The notes beneath the pieces were generated by a model. The model saw nothing but the letters and a program-made list of their open reading frames with translations, was not told the origin of the DNA and made no database searches. Of a stretch of 64,000 nucleotides of DNA, positions 1 to 7,480 are shown piece after piece. This DNA comes from Methanolobus sp. (GTDB lineage Archaea; Halobacteriota; Methanosarcinia; Methanosarcinales; Methanosarcinaceae): assembly GCF_016278385.1 (NCBI RefSeq), contig NZ_JADQBY010000008.1:62001-126000 (forward strand). Direction: 5' to 3'. Each line of letters opens with the position of its first letter. The first letter of the stretch is position 1. Position numbers and translations under genes: made by a program.

Positions 1-2
1 AC

Positions 3-107
3 AAAGCCCTGTCAAAAGAGTTGCATCCGGACAAGCCGACCGGAGATATTGAAAAATTCAAGCAGCTAAACGTTGCACACAAGATACTGAAGAGAGAATT
101 GACATAA
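3..107 (+). CDS. C-terminal end of a J-domain (DnaJ-like) protein, partial
   Basis: An open frame enters from the left edge and ends with TAA at 105-107. The 34 visible residues contain the HPDK tripeptide region (residues 8-11), followed by a helix with K..N.AH..L, as in the end of a J domain. J domains stimulate the ATPase of Hsp70. The protein stops about 20 residues after HPDK, so the J domain is at the extreme C-terminus; such proteins are often membrane-anchored co-chaperones, but the N-terminal part is outside the window. Confidence 0.7.
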   Translation, partial: KALSKELHPDKPTGDIEKFKQLNVAHKILKRELT

Positions 108-256
108 GATCAGTTCATCAAGGTGTTAAAAACCAGGTGTGATCGTTTAAATAATTTTGTGCAAATCTGCTTTTAGTTCTTTTTTGCTTTCACCCTGGAT
201 ACCCCTTTCATATCGAGAAAAAAGAAAAGAAGATTCTTCTTTAAGTATTCTAATAG

Positions 257-1000
257 TCAAACAGCTTCCTGTTCGAAATAATCAGAAGTTGTTGAAACTG
301 AACTTACTATTACTGTTGAATTATTCCTGATGACGTACTCGCTCATCCCGATTTCACCGTCAGGATTTCCCCAGTCATATGTATATCCCATTCTGGTCCA
401 AGGATACTGGTCATAGGTGTTATTTTTAAGAGAATTGAACCATTCGACATGTTCTTGTGAGACGTTCTCATTGAAATCAAGTTGAGCCTGTGTATCTGTA
501 ATCTCAGGATCAGGGCTTGGTCTGAAAAGGTCATCCGGCTTTACCCACATTTCAACAAAGTACTCATTACCGTCATCATAAGGAAGACCGATGAGCTGCT
601 CCAGTCTGAGTGTTAGTTCATTATCTTGGATATTATTTTGCTCAACGAAGCCTTTTAACTCAGGAATGACCATCACCCATGTATCTCCCCACCATGTTAA
701 CACGTTTGAATCAACAGGGTAACTTTCAGGGTACTTGGTCCATGTGACCACAAGAATATATTTTTCGCCGGATTCTTCCATCCATTGAAGTTCAGTATTA
801 GACTCGTTTATCGGGACAAGTTCTCTGTATATCTCATTCTCTTCGGTTACCATTGCATCTTCTATCGCAGCCCTGTACATTTGGTCAAGGTCTGTTTCTT
901 CAGCTGGAGATGGATCTGAATTAGCATCATGAACAAATCCTGCAGATACTATGAAGACTAAAGAGATGGATAATATCAACAACAAATTTCTTATTTTCAT
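257..1000 (-). CDS. Hypothetical secreted protein, 247 aa
   Basis: The protein begins MKIRN, followed by a hydrophobic stretch to about residue 22 (LLLILSISLVFIVSAGF), a typical Sec signal peptide. The mature part is acidic and rich in W, Y, N and P, with several N-x-S/T sites (for example NNST near the C-terminus). No second membrane segment or sorting tail is seen, so it is probably released or loosely attached outside the cell. I do not recognise a catalytic motif or family. The downstream side (108-256) holds only an AT-rich gap before the J-domain gene end. Confidence 0.7.
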   Translation of the reverse strand: MKIRNLLLILSISLVFIVSAGFVHDANSDPSPAEETDLDQMYRAAIEDAMVTEENEIYRELVPINESNTELQWMEESGEKYILVVTWTKYPESYPVDSNVLTWWGDTWVMVIPELKGFVEQNNIQDNELTLRLEQLIGLPYDDGNEYFVEMWVKPDDLFRPSPDPEITDTQAQLDFNENVSQEHVEWFNSLKNNTYDQYPWTRMGYTYDWGNPDGEIGMSEYVIRNNSTVIVSSVSTTSDYFEQEAV

Positions 1001-1267
1001 TTATTTGTTTTCTATTGTATATGGTCTGCATTCGTAAAATCGAGTCTTCTAATAATAGATTTCTATATTTATTTTTTATTATATTAATTATTGCCTGCTA
1101 TCTTTTATTATCTACCAGTTAGAACATTTCTGAAAAGCCTACAAGGCCACAATCAAAGAATTGGGGCACTGATCTTTCGAACCTATCACAAATAGATAAA
1201 CACTGTTTCCATCACCACAAAATCTATAATCTCAGCCGTAATATCACTTATTACGATTTTTTAATGT

Positions 1268-1338
1268 GCGGCTGTGGTTTAGTGGTATGACCGGAGCTTC
1301 CCAAGCTCTGAACTCGGGTTCGAATCCCGGCAGCCGCA
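1268..1338 (+). tRNA. tRNA-Gly (anticodon CCC)
   Basis: The acceptor arm GCGGCTG (1268-1274) pairs with CAGCCGC (1331-1337), followed by discriminator A. The D arm has GTTTAGTGGTA, the anticodon loop is TTCCCAA with anticodon CCC closed by GAGC/GCTC, and the T loop is GGTTCGAATCC. There is no intron, and CCA is not encoded, as is common in archaea. The 267-base gap before it (1001-1267) shows no gene. Confidence 0.96.
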
Positions 1339-1392
1339 TGCTTTATTTTGGAAGTGATGAATACTGTAGTTAAAGATGATTGCAGATGTGTC

Positions 1393-1491
1393 TCACAACC
1401 TTCTTCTCAGCAAGAATATCGCAGCCAATGAAATAATCGCTACTTCAACTTCAAATCCAGGTATCATTCCAGCAAGTAGATTCTTCTTCAT
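1393..1491 (-). pseudogene. Relic of a PGF-CTERM surface protein (C-terminal sorting tail only)
   Basis: On the minus strand an open frame reads MIPGFEVE, then a hydrophobic stretch AIISLAAIFLL, then RRRL and a stop at 1393-1395. This is the layout of the archaeal PGF-CTERM sorting signal: PGF motif, transmembrane segment, then an arginine cluster, known to be processed by archaeosortase ArtA. The tail belongs to a large exported protein, yet the frame closes at 1531 without any ectodomain or signal peptide. Beyond about 1470 the DNA instead matches a histidine kinase on the other strand, so the rest of the gene was lost. Confidence 0.6.
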
Positions 1492-1637
1492 CAAGTGGAT
1501 GCAAAGGAACTGGTTTAGGATTAGCACTCGTTAAAAGGTTTGTAAACATGCATGATGGAAATATCACTGTCCAAAGTGAAATTGAGAACGGAAGCACATT
1601 CACTTTCATTATTCCCATGAAGAAACATGACGTATGA
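1470..1637 (+). pseudogene. Relic of a sensor histidine kinase (C-terminal ATPase fragment)
   Basis: The plus-strand frame ending with TGA at 1635-1637 reads QQVDSSSSSG, then GTGLGLALVKRFVNMH, then a GSTFTF block. These are the G2 box and final strands of the HATPase_c domain of two-component kinases (the family usually has GTGLGLA..K..E.HGG..W..S..G.GS.F.F.LP). Only about 56 codons survive; the N-, G1- and F-boxes, H box and sensor domains are absent. The 5' boundary coincides with the end of the opposite-strand PGF-CTERM relic. Confidence 0.65.
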
Positions 1638-1810
1638 ATTTTTCATCTTAATTCCAACATCCTCATTACTTCCCTCCCATGATTTCCTATATATCTACTA
1701 AAATCCCTCCCCACATCTCCAATCTGTTCTTGACATTCATTGCATCAACAAGTATATAAGCATACAACACATTATAATATTACTTGTATTGTTGGCAATA
1801 GTGTTTCCAA

Positions 1811-1930
1811 TTGGGAGATGGTGACACAAAAGAAGAACAATTGAGGAAGGTCGTTCTGAATGGCCTGAAGACTTTTAGGTTGAATCTAAGACTTACTGAG
1901 AGATTCCTCTGTATTCAAAAGGAGTGTTAA
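1811..1930 (+). CDS. Possible small basic protein, 39 aa
   Basis: A TTG-started frame encodes about 39 residues beginning (M)GDGDTKEEQLRKV and ending FLCIQKEC. It stops at 1928-1930, two bases before the next small gene. A TATA-like sequence (AGTATATAAG, 1751-1760) lies about 50 bases upstream. The composition looks coding (amphipathic and charged), but the start is non-ATG and no clear ribosome binding site is seen. Function unknown. Confidence 0.3.
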   Translation: MGDGDTKEEQLRKVVLNGLKTFRLNLRLTERFLCIQKEC

Positions 1931-1931
1931 T

Positions 1932-2066
1932 ATGAAAGCAGCAGAACAAATCAAGAAAGTAGCTGACGAAATAAAGAATGTCAATTTAGAATCGAATGAC
2001 AATTTGAAGAAGATTACTCCAGATGACCATCTGAATACGGCCGGTCTGGAATCTAATAAACAATGA
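1932..2066 (+). CDS. Small hydrophilic protein, 44 aa
   Basis: ATG at 1932 follows AAAGGAGTG (a good ribosome binding site, spacing about 6). The product is charged and asparagine-rich (MKAAEQIKKVADEIKN at the start, LKKITPDDHLNTAGLES near the end), with no Cys and no membrane segment. It may share a transcript with the frame at 1811-1930. A decayed partial copy appears at about 2700-2745, where the codons for LKKIT recur. No function is recognised; small charged proteins next to a CsbD-like gene could be stress-related, which is inference only. Confidence 0.5.
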   Translation: MKAAEQIKKVADEIKNVNLESNDNLKKITPDDHLNTAGLESNKQ

Positions 2067-2268
2067 ATTAATCATCTTTTCTCATAGGGGAGCGGGGGCA
2101 GGGAGCAATTACCTGTGAGCAGCAGAACAGAATAAAATCACCTCGGAATTAAGAAAAACGAAAGATTCACTGAACTACGTTCTTTCAATGGATCCCTGGA
2201 GGTAAAATCTCCAAAAACTCTTTTTGTAATTGCATATTAGAACGAAATTCTATATAAGGGGTAATAAA

Positions 2269-2418
2269 ATGAAAATAAGCACAAAGAATCAAGCTGAAAG
2301 TAAAAATCAAAATGCAGCAGCAGCTATTAAAGGGACTGTCGGGGAATCCACAAATGATACCTACGTAAAAGCCAAAGGTAAGGCTGAAAAGTCCAAAGGC
2401 AAACACAAGAAAAGATAG
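2269..2418 (+). CDS. CsbD-like small stress protein, 49 aa
   Basis: The chosen start is ATG 2269, behind AAGGGGTAATAAA; an upstream in-frame ATG at 2230 lacks a ribosome binding site. The second half (AIKGTVGESTND....KAKGKAEKSKGK, residues about 19-46) matches the repeated lysine/glycine pattern of the CsbD family, stress-induced hydrophilic proteins of unknown biochemical role. The N-terminal 18 residues are Asn/Lys/Gln-rich and unlike CsbD. The protein is basic and lacks Cys and hydrophobic segments. Confidence 0.6.
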   Translation: MKISTKNQAESKNQNAAAAIKGTVGESTNDTYVKAKGKAEKSKGKHKKR

Positions 2419-2773
2419 TTCAAATCAAGAGGGTTACAGGGAACTGAAAAGAGCGGATTATTATGCACCAGCATTCAGATTCCATATTTCTTATACATAT
2501 AAGTGTCCGGATTGTTTTTTAGGACACCTATTTTTTAGGGGCATACTGGTTGAGCAATCAACCACAAAGATATATAATTGCCGATGCAACTAATCGCTCG
2601 CAGATATTTGATCTATGTATGTCAATAAACTCCATCAGGAAGGAAATGCGTGGCTAATAATATCTGCGGAAAATTCTTTTTTATTTCAAAGAGTAGCAAC
2701 GTGAAAGCAGGGTAATTGAAGAAGATTACATCAGACACTTGAAAAATATCACTCTGGACTACAAGAAAAGACA
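2419..2773. other. Gap with gene relics and a duplicated operator, no convincing gene
   Basis: No convincing gene is present. The stretch contains a palindromic operator pair with a TATA box (2548-2592, listed separately). It also has a 29-codon frame from ATG 2616 without a ribosome binding site, and a degraded sequence at about 2700-2745 that resembles part of the 44-residue gene at 1932-2066. The hairpin at its right end is the terminator of the 46-residue minus-strand gene. Confidence 0.5.
2548..2592. promoter_or_regulatory. Putative MarR-type operator pair around a TATA box (second copy)
   Basis: GGTTGAGCAATCAACC (2548-2563) is a perfect 6-bp palindrome with a 4-base spacer. TAATTGCCGATGCAACTA (2575-2592) is a near-perfect palindrome, and a TATATA core (2571-2576) sits between them. 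The right half from GATATATA to CTAAT repeats, with two mismatches in 25 bases, the element at the marR promoter (5650 onwards). It is inferred to bind the same regulator; the gene it would control is not evident. Confidence 0.5.
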
Positions 2774-2793
2774 GAAGTGATGAAAATCACTTC
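2774..2793 (-). terminator. Hairpin terminator after the 46-aa minus-strand gene
   Basis: GAAGTGAT and ATCACTTC form an 8-bp perfect stem with a four-base loop. On the minus strand it lies 27 bases past the stop of the gene at 2820-2960 and is followed by a T-rich run. Confidence 0.5.
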
Positions 2794-2819
2794 GAATCGT
2801 TATAATCCTATTTCGGTAC

Positions 2820-2960
2820 TTATGGCTGTGGTTCTATTTCCTGCTGCTGATCCTTAGAATTGGTTCGTTTATCGGCCGAATGACAGCAATGGCCTTTTAA
2901 CATCTTTATCAACATAAAAATTCCGAAATTTATCAATATCCATTTCAGTATTTTATTCAT
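2820..2960 (-). CDS. Small membrane protein with GHCC motif, 46 aa
   Basis: The frame starts at ATG 2958-2960 behind GGAGTGGGAGAA, a strong ribosome binding site. Residues 3-21 (ILKWILINFGIFMLIKML) form one membrane helix. It is followed by KGHCCHSADK, a His/Cys-rich motif that could bind a metal, and a Gln/Glu-rich polar tail. It resembles short single-helix proteins of the DUF2933 type, but that is only a resemblance. It stands alone and has its own terminator-like hairpin. Confidence 0.55.
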   Translation of the reverse strand: MNKILKWILINFGIFMLIKMLKGHCCHSADKRTNSKDQQQEIEPQP

Positions 2961-3205
2961 TTCTCCCACTCCTAAATATAATTACTAATATCTCTGATTT
3001 ACATTAAGATAAATGTATCTGAAAAAACGAGATGAATTACATTTTACAACTACATTATTAAATAAAGAATAATGTTTAATCTAATTCGCTTTTAAGTAAA
3101 TTCATACGTATAGAGAATAGAACGTGATATGTTACAGGAGCTTCAGCAGCAAACAAATATAATTTTTCTTATTAATGATGCCGGATATGGCAGTATGGCT
3201 TGATT

Positions 3206-3700
3206 TTAGGCTTCTGCTGCTTTCAAGTTAGTTGCTTCTAAGATTGCACGCTCCAGCTCGTTTGGTTCATCTGTGCCTATCCTGTATATTTTACCGTCTT
3301 TCATCTTTATCTCAACTGCATCATAACCGGAAACATTGAAGATCCACATTTTAGGCCATAGCCATAATCTTATCCCCCAGCCATAATACCAACTATTCTT
3401 TACTGTTTTTGCTGAAGTGATCTCATTAAGCGGGAACTTCTTCCTAAATATACCATAACCGAATTTTATTCCAAGGCTTTTATCGTCAATCGTTACGTTA
3501 AGTGTTATAAAAGAAATTACGATCATCACAACGAGCAACATAGTGGCAAAAGCGATTGGTTCAAAACCTGTACTTGATAATATGAATGCAAATAACAAAA
3601 TAAGTGCAAGAAGGATAAACTCCATTAAACGTGCTTTTTGAGTGTGGTTATATATCATATTATTACGTTGTTTACTCCGGTTAAAAGCTTTGCTTTCCAC
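3206..3700 (-). CDS. Membrane protein with PH-like domain, up to 164 aa
   Basis: Two hydrophobic helices lie at about residues 27-45 and 50-68 of the longest form. A soluble beta-rich region of about 90 residues follows, with TIDDKSLGIKFGYGIFRKKFPLNEI and YDAVEIKMKDGKIYRIGTDEPNEL, the pattern of bacterial PH domains fused to two helices. The longest start is GTG 3698-3700; an internal ATG 14 codons later is equally plausible. Function unknown; it stands alone between the 46-aa gene and the MFS operon. Confidence 0.7.
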   Translation of the reverse strand: MESKAFNRSKQRNNMIYNHTQKARLMEFILLALILLFAFILSSTGFEPIAFATMLLVVMIVISFITLNVTIDDKSLGIKFGYGIFRKKFPLNEITSAKTVKNSWYYGWGIRLWLWPKMWIFNVSGYDAVEIKMKDGKIYRIGTDEPNELERAILEATNLKAAEA

Positions 3701-3888
3701 ATCTCCAGTCTTTCCCTAACATGAGAGTTTAGAGAAATGGCTTATGTGCTTCAGAACTCTTTTTCATGTAATGAAGAGTATCTCTAGAAAATCCCATCTT
3801 CTTCTAATCCGAATAAGAAATGCTCAATATCTTCTGTCTTATAATCTGAATCCTACGTCTCGAATTTTAGTGAAATTTCTTATTTAGG

Positions 3889-5121
3889 CTACATATCATC
3901 TAAAGGCTCAGGAGAGACTGAATATGTCAATGATGGTTTTGTATTTTTTACGTGTACATCACCTATTTTTTCAAACATATTCTTCATTAGATACGTTGTC
4001 AGAGCAATAAGCAAACCCAAGATGCCTGATATCATAAAGACCGTGTTAATGCCAAAATGCAATAGGACTATTCCAAGGAGTATGGGAGAAAGACTCTGAC
4101 CGGTATACTTCATGGTGTTGTGTATAGATAACACACCACCTCTTGATTCTGAAGGGGATATATGAATTATCTGTGCGTCAATTGTGGTTTGAGCAAGCCC
4201 ATAACCTGCCCCGAACAGCAACATTAAAAGAAGAACTACGACAATTGAATTCGCAAATGAAATAGAAAGTATTGCCAGCCCAACAAGTGCAAAACCAATG
4301 GCAATAACTCGTATCATTGAATATCTGGTGGTCAGGATCTTTACCCGGGATGCCATTAGAATGACAGCTAATCCCTGGAATGCCAATACAAGTCCTGCTT
4401 GCTTTGCCGTATAATCAAACACAGCCTTAAGCATAAAGGGCATGTAGATAACCACTGAAAATAACAGGAAGAAAATAGCAAAGCTCAGGAATACCGTATA
4501 TAGTATTCTCAGATCCCTGAGTACCGGAAACACATTCAATATGCCTTTGTGAGTATCATTTTCCCTCTTCACTCTTGTTTCCGGTAGGAATAACAATACA
4601 AGAAAAGCGAATGGCAATGAAAATGCATAGAAAAGGAATGGATAGTTCCATCCCAAAATTGCCAGTCCCCCTCCTATAAGAGGGGCAGATACCGTGCCAA
4701 TGGCAATAGCCATACTAACCCTGCTCATTGCATGTACACTTTCATGGCCGTTATACACATCCCCTATGACCAGCATAGCCAAAGACATCATTCCTGCAAC
4801 GCCGATACCCTGTATAAACCTCAAGACAAGAAGTGATTGCAGATCGGAGACAAAATAACTTACAAGTCCCATCAGGCCATAGATAACAAGACATGGAACC
4901 AGTATACTTTTACGGTTCACACGGTCAATGAAATGTCCGATCACCAGTGTGAAAATAGCTGTTGAGATAGTGTACACCGATATCAACAGTCCTATTTCAT
5001 GAGATGTTGTCTTCAGAGGGTTCACCATCTCTGGCAATACTGGTGCTAAAATAGCACTTCCAGCCATTGCAAAAAAAGCAGTAACACAAAGCATTAGAAG
5101 ATGAGTATTTTTAAATTGCAT
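3889..5121 (-). CDS. MFS transporter, probable drug efflux (DHA1 type), 410 aa
   Basis: The hydropathy fits 12 helices. The loop between helices 2 and 3 carries GHFIDRVNRKSILV, the MFS signature region, and LRFIQGIGVAGMMSLAMLVIGDVY fits motif B and the following helix of proton-driven drug antiporters. The length matches DHA1 exporters. It starts 8 bases after the marR stop, with AGGT in between, so the two are co-transcribed, and MarR-family control makes export of a toxic aromatic or similar compound likely. Substrate unknown. Confidence 0.85.
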   Translation of the reverse strand: MQFKNTHLLMLCVTAFFAMAGSAILAPVLPEMVNPLKTTSHEIGLLISVYTISTAIFTLVIGHFIDRVNRKSILVPCLVIYGLMGLVSYFVSDLQSLLVLRFIQGIGVAGMMSLAMLVIGDVYNGHESVHAMSRVSMAIAIGTVSAPLIGGGLAILGWNYPFLFYAFSLPFAFLVLLFLPETRVKRENDTHKGILNVFPVLRDLRILYTVFLSFAIFFLLFSVVIYMPFMLKAVFDYTAKQAGLVLAFQGLAVILMASRVKILTTRYSMIRVIAIGFALVGLAILSISFANSIVVVLLLMLLFGAGYGLAQTTIDAQIIHISPSESRGGVLSIHNTMKYTGQSLSPILLGIVLLHFGINTVFMISGILGLLIALTTYLMKNMFEKIGDVHVKNTKPSLTYSVSPEPLDDM

Positions 5122-5129
5122 GATCAGAC

Positions 5130-5567
5130 CTATTTATCCTGCATTATTTCGGATACGTTTTTAAACATCATTTCAAGTGAGTTCATGATATCTTTTCTTT
5201 GACTTTTATCAAAACCAGATAAGAGGATGTCCTCCCACTCTGAAGCTATCTTTTTCATATCAGGTTCCAGTTTTTTCCCTTTATCAGTAAGGAAAATCAT
5301 GTATGAACGCCTGTCTCCTTCATCAATTTTCTTGAAAACATAACCTTTGTCAACAAGTTTCTTAAGAGCCCTTGTAGTAGTGGCCTTATCCATCTTCAGG
5401 TAGTTTGAAAGATATTCCTGATTGACACCATCCTCGTGATACAATCGCATAAGAAAAGAGAACTGTCCACTTCCAATACCATATGGTTCAATTTTTTTAT
5501 CAATATAGATTTGTCCATATCGGTGGAGATATGAGATGAACTTCCCACTGAAATCATTATTACACAT
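5130..5567 (-). CDS. MarR family transcriptional regulator, 145 aa
   Basis: The frame is open upstream to 5771, but the likely start is ATG 5565-5567 (MCNNDFSGKF), because AGGTG sits just before it and the resulting 145 residues is the usual MarR length. The winged helix is visible: QEYLSNYLKMDKATTTRALKKLVDKGYV (recognition helix), then the wing KKIDEGDRRSYMIFLTDKG with the conserved DxRS. MarR dimers bind palindromes and are released by small phenolic ligands. Two palindromic sites lie in its own promoter, indicating autoregulation and control of the downstream MFS gene. Confidence 0.92.
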   Translation of the reverse strand: MCNNDFSGKFISYLHRYGQIYIDKKIEPYGIGSGQFSFLMRLYHEDGVNQEYLSNYLKMDKATTTRALKKLVDKGYVFKKIDEGDRRSYMIFLTDKGKKLEPDMKKIASEWEDILLSGFDKSQRKDIMNSLEMMFKNVSEIMQDK

Positions 5568-5608
5568 TTGTACACCTTTTTTGTTCCTCAACGGTGTCAA
5601 GGCAATTA

Positions 5609-5671
5609 GTTGCACGCGCAACCAAATGTGCTTGTATACATCTCCCATTGATATATAGTTGCTGATGCAAC
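5609..5671 (-). promoter_or_regulatory. marR-MFS promoter with two palindromic operators
   Basis: GTTGCACGCGCAAC (5609-5622) and GTTGCTGATGCAAC (5658-5671; extended TAGTTGC/GCAACTA) share the form GTTGC-N4-GCAAC. The TATA core (5651-5657) abuts the second site, and the first site falls close to the start point expected about 25 bases downstream. A repressor on both sites would block TBP/TFB access and polymerase escape. The sites are read directly from the sequence; binding by the adjacent MarR is inference. Confidence 0.7.
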
Positions 5672-5882
5672 TAATTAATCGCAGAACTTTGGTATAGATG
5701 TGGCAATGTAATCTTTGGGATATCGTTGAAACTTTTTGATGCAATTCAACAATAGAACCTCTCAGTTCCAACTATCTCTTACATGAGTATTCAGGATAAA
5801 TGACTTAATCTTTAGTATTCTACTTAATATAATAGCAAATTCAAATTGCATCCATTGAATATTCTCCGACAGGTGATTCTAA

Positions 5883-6065
5883 ATTAGTATAAAATCTAAA
5901 AAGAGTATATTTATTTATGGATCATTAGGCATCCTCTTTTTTACAATTGGTTTTCTTTTATGTCTCACACTAGTGGGAATGATAGTTGGATTTCCTATGA
6001 TAGGAATTGGGCTTGTTTTTTTCACTATGGTAGACAGAATAAAGAAAACCGAAGCTAAGAAATAA
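5883..6065 (+). pseudogene. Small membrane protein frame lacking a standard start codon
   Basis: The frame reads GSLGILFFTIGFLLCLTLVG, then MIVGFPMIGIGLVFFTMVDRIKK and ends at TAA 6063-6065. It encodes two hydrophobic helices and a basic tail, as in short conserved archaeal membrane proteins. No ATG, GTG or TTG lies between the upstream stop (5880-5882) and the first helix. AGGTGAT (5871-5877) sits 5 bases before an ATT codon at 5883. Either the gene has lost its start, or it uses a rare ATT start. The rest of 5772-6154 shows no other gene. Confidence 0.4.
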
Positions 6066-6184
6066 GAATAAATCACGAAACAAAAATGAAAAAGGAACTG
6101 TCTGAAACACAAAAATAGGCAATTTTAAAACACCCACAGGGTTCTTTTAGAAACATGGCATTATTAAAGAAAGAGGAGAATTCC

Positions 6185-6316
6185 ATGGCAAGATATTGTA
6201 AAATATGCGGAGCAAAAAGTGGCAGATGCAATCATCTGGTAATTGATTTTGGTGAAAGGGAAGAGAATACGGATGAAAAAAAGGATGAAGCTAAAAAATC
6301 AGATGAACAAAGCTAA
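6185..6316 (+). CDS. Small zinc-finger-like protein, 43 aa
   Basis: ATG 6185 follows GAGGAGAATTCC, a strong ribosome binding site; an in-frame ATG at 6155 would add ten residues but has no such site. The product begins MARYCKICGAKSGRCNHL, where Cys5, Cys8, Cys15 and His17 could hold a zinc ion. It ends in a highly charged tail of Glu, Asp and Lys. Function unknown. It lies 44 bases before the gamma carbonic anhydrase-like gene on the same strand and may share its transcript. Confidence 0.6.
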   Translation: MARYCKICGAKSGRCNHLVIDFGEREENTDEKKDEAKKSDEQS

Positions 6317-6360
6317 TTTCATTACAAATACTTCTTTTTCATTTAAACAAAAGTGATACT

Positions 6361-6876
6361 ATGTTAATAAAATTCAAATCCACAACTCCAACAATCTCCC
6401 CAACTGCTTTTGTAGCCGACAACGCAACGGTAATCGGTAATGTAACCATATCAGACGAGTCCAGTGTCTGGTTCAATGCGGTCATCCGCGGTGATTCTGA
6501 CACGATAAGCATCGGGAAGAGGACCAGCATACAGGACAACGTTGTCATTCACACCGATGCACCGCAGAAGGTTGAGATAGGGGATGATGTCACAGTCGGG
6601 CATGGGGCCGTGTTGCATGGGTGCAGGATAGCTAACAACGTCCTCATCGGGATGAACGCCACGGTGCTGGATGGTGTTGTGGTAGAGGAGAACTGCATAA
6701 TCGGGGCTAATGCACTTGTGCCGCCGGGAAAGAAGATACCTGCAGGAAGTCTTGTAGTTGGAGTTCCAGGGAAGGTGCAGAGGCAGCTTACTGATGAGGA
6801 CATCGCTCATATACGGGAGAATGCGGCGGAATATATCCGATTGTTCAAAGAATACAAAAAGATGCAGGATGAATGA
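6361..6876 (+). CDS. Gamma-carbonic anhydrase-like left-handed beta-helix protein, 171 aa
   Basis: The hexapeptide repeats of the LbH fold run through the protein (NATVIGNVTI, SIQDNVVIHTDA, VTVGHGAVLHGC, NVLIGMNATVLDGV). Zinc-ligand histidines are H64, H81 and H86, in the spacing of gamma-class carbonic anhydrases. It lacks the acidic-loop insertion of the methanogen enzyme Cam and resembles the CamH/YrdA/PaaY branch, for which activity varies. The C-terminal helix with EYIRLFKEYKK is typical. CO2 hydration is possible, but another acyl or metal-linked role cannot be excluded. Confidence 0.85.
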   Translation: MLIKFKSTTPTISPTAFVADNATVIGNVTISDESSVWFNAVIRGDSDTISIGKRTSIQDNVVIHTDAPQKVEIGDDVTVGHGAVLHGCRIANNVLIGMNATVLDGVVVEENCIIGANALVPPGKKIPAGSLVVGVPGKVQRQLTDEDIAHIRENAAEYIRLFKEYKKMQDE

Positions 6877-6905
6877 ATATATCCTGCTGAAAGGGTCTGT
6901 TAAAA

Positions 6906-7283
6906 TTAAACGATGGCTAACACAAATACAATAACTCCGATTGCGAACAAAGCTGCGAATATCATAATCGTCTTTTTTCTCAGGTCTCTTTCCCTTTGGG
7001 TAAGAGGTCTCAATTCATGCTCGTGCTTCTTTTCATAACGTGAGCCCAGTATCGTACCAATGACAAGGCCAACCATGTATCCTGCAAATATACTTTCAAG
7101 TGCAATAGCTATTGGAATCCCTATTGCAATACCGATTGCAAGTCCCTGTCCCATATAATGGCCTCTGGGATACTTTCCGGTAGCCTTGTACTCTTCTCTT
7201 TTAAGTTTGAATGCGAAATACGACATCACAAGTCCTGCAAGGAGTAACACAAGGATAATGATCATAACAACGGAATATGCCAT
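6906..7283 (-). CDS. Membrane protein of unknown function, 125 aa
   Basis: From ATG 7281-7283 the protein has four hydrophobic stretches: an N-terminal helix, GLAIGIAIGIPIAIALESIFAG, MVGLVIGTILGSRY and a final helix at about 103-122. Charged loops lie between them (KLKREEYKATGKYPRGHYMG and KKHEHELRPLTQRERDLRKK). A GTG at 7305-7307 would add eight residues. The glycine-rich central segments suggest close helix packing. No family is recognised; the gene stands alone, convergent with the carbonic anhydrase-like gene. Confidence 0.65.
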   Translation of the reverse strand: MAYSVVMIIILVLLLAGLVMSYFAFKLKREEYKATGKYPRGHYMGQGLAIGIAIGIPIAIALESIFAGYMVGLVIGTILGSRYEKKHEHELRPLTQRERDLRKKTIMIFAALFAIGVIVFVLAIV

Positions 7284-7480
7284 GCATTTGCTTTTGCTTC
7301 CTTTCACTTAATAGTTTGCGGATATACCTAAAATAATTCATGGTCGGTACAACTGCCGGGATTTACAAATACTATTGATGCGTAATATAAAATGTGGAGT
7401 GATTTATTTTCTGTATTCTCTATTGGGATAGAGATGTGGGACACATCCGTTTTTAGATTCATCTTTAAAGGAGTGAAACA

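Noticed and set aside
1340-1400. C/D box RNA starting with GTGATGA after the tRNA
   Set aside because: No CTGA boxes at suitable spacing and no terminal stem.
2185-2406. Minus-strand frame of 73 codons rich in Phe, Cys and Leu
   Set aside because: It is antisense to the CsbD-like gene, whose lysine codons read as Phe/Leu on the other strand; no ribosome binding site.
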